Notes under the pieces: model-generated | The model's input: only the letters and a program-made list of their open reading frames with translations | What the model was told of the DNA's origin: nothing | The model's database searches: none | Made by a program: the position numbers and the translations under genes | Shown here: one piece after another, positions 23,315 through 23,754 of the stretch | How the letters are laid out: each line of letters begins with the position of its first letter | Numbering within the stretch: the first letter of the stretch is position 1 | NCBI GenBank assembly: GCA_021836665.1 | Contig: JAKBHQ010000121.1 | Location: forward strand, 1-23,754 | DNA: 23,754 nt | Reading direction: 5' to 3' | DNA from: Thermoplasmata archaeon | Lineage (GTDB): Bacteria > Actinomycetota > Acidimicrobiia > Acidimicrobiales > Acidimicrobiaceae

Positions 23315-23754
23315 TTAGGAGGCTCTGGACACTCGGCGCTTCTTGATGGAGGGCACCAGAAGCATCATGCCAGTCCCACCAGCGGCTCCAATTATGAGCC
23401 ACCAAACTGGGCTTGCCCACGGCTCGCCAGTGGAGCTACTAGGTACAGCTAGGGTTTGACCACCAGAAGTGGGACTGCTTGACGGAGCCGCAACTGGAGA
23501 GCCACTGCCAGCAGTCGTCGACGGTGCACTGGACGAGGGTTGCACCAAAGGCTGAATGGATGGTTGCCCAGGATTGCTAACGCCGCCGGAAGTGTTACCG
23601 CCGCCGCCTGAAGTGTTACCTCCACCGCCGCCGCCGGAAGTGTTACCGCCGCCGCCTGAAGTGTTACCTCCACCGCCGCCGCCGGAAGTGTTACCTCCAC
23701 CGCCTGAAGTGTTACCGCCGTCGCCGCCTCCTCCGGAAGTGCAGCTGTTAGATG
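23315..23754 (-). CDS. Glycine-rich repeat surface protein with C-terminal membrane anchor, partial at right edge
   Basis: The minus-strand frame is open from the window edge to TAA 23315, so only the last 145 or so residues are seen. They begin SNSCTSGGGGDGG, pass into alternating NTSGGGG and NTSGGGGGG units, then a Pro/Ser/Thr-rich stalk (QPSSSAPSTTAGSGSP, VAAPSSSPTSGGQTLAVPSS), one hydrophobic helix (WWLIIGAAGGTGMMLLV) and a basic tail (IKKRRVSRAS). This is the layout of a secreted protein held by a C-terminal helix with cytoplasmic positive charge. No LPXTG is visible. The stalk would be a candidate for O-glycosylation. The N-terminal functional part lies outside the window. Confidence 0.75.
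   Translation of the reverse strand, partial: SNSCTSGGGGDGGNTSGGGGNTSGGGGGGNTSGGGGNTSGGGGGGNTSGGGGNTSGGVSNPGQPSIQPLVQPSSSAPSTTAGSGSPVAAPSSSPTSGGQTLAVPSSSTGEPWASPVWWLIIGAAGGTGMMLLVPSIKKRRVSRAS
23589..23746. repeat. In-frame 48-bp tandem repeat (21 + 27 bp units)
   Basis: GAAGTGTTACC recurs at 23589, 23610, 23637, 23658, 23685 and 23706, spaced 21, 27, 21, 27, 21 bases, with a degenerate copy at 23736. The spacer is all GCC/CCG-type sequence encoding Gly on the minus strand. All spacings are multiples of three, so copy-number change would keep the frame. Confidence 0.9.

Noticed and set aside
23449..23700. Val/Leu/Ala-rich minus-strand frame over the repeats
   Set aside because: It is a frame-shifted reading of the Gly-rich repeat of the surface-protein gene.
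23589..23746. Possible CRISPR-like array
   Set aside because: The spacers are not unique but simple GCC/CCG repeats, all units keep one reading frame, and no cas gene is near.

Overview
The window looks like a chromosomal segment of an actinobacterium, most likely of moderate GC content. The evidence is a PafB-type WYL regulator, a caa3-type CtaG, an MmpL-like RND transporter, an F420/FMN split-barrel protein, frequent TTG and GTG starts, and several stem-loops without U-tracts. An acidimicrobial (Acidithrix/Ferrimicrobium-like) source fits but is inference. I saw no rRNA, tRNA, CRISPR array, phage gene or intact insertion sequence.

Layout. 1-1026 (minus) is a WYL regulator open at the left edge, probably a PafB-PafC fusion. 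1045-1629 is a repeat-bearing intergenic region. 1636-4636 (plus) holds ctaG and typA. 4820-6260 (minus) holds a UPF0104/flippase-like membrane protein translationally coupled to a small lipoprotein. 6404-10510 (plus) is a tight four-gene operon: FAD-dependent oxidoreductase, divergent acyl-CoA carboxylase beta subunit, PPOX-fold flavin/F420 protein and CaCA antiporter. Its end overlaps a convergent nitroreductase (10466-11197), which is divergent from a GNAT acetyltransferase (11277-11789). 11790-12680 has no convincing gene. 12753-16445 (plus) is a MarR regulator, an MMPL transporter and a crotonase overlapping the transporter by ATGA. 16457-20054 (minus) is an AsnC/Lrp regulator, a class III aminotransferase, a strong terminator, and a malonyl-CoA-synthetase-like ligase. 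20802-22241 (plus) is a gamma-aminobutyraldehyde dehydrogenase (patD-like). 22242-23314 lacks genes but is rich in dyad symmetry. 23315-23754 (minus) is the C-terminal part of a glycine-rich, repeat-bearing, membrane-anchored surface protein open at the right edge.

How the genes work together. The Lrp regulator, aminotransferase and divergent aldehyde dehydrogenase form a plausible module for polyamine/omega-amine catabolism: transamination of putrescine or a related amine, then oxidation of the aldehyde to 4-aminobutyrate. The MarR regulator and MMPL transporter form a regulator/exporter pair with a candidate operator in between. The crotonase (lacking both canonical catalytic Glu) and the convergent MatB-like ligase both act on acyl-CoAs. 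I found no clear-cut new defence or mobile system. The most unusual items are the carboxylase beta subunit with an altered first oxyanion hole, the antiporter with an altered alpha-2 ion site, the crotonase without its acid/base pair, a MarR gene whose first helix lies upstream of any ordinary start codon, and the dyad-rich region at 22249-22537.
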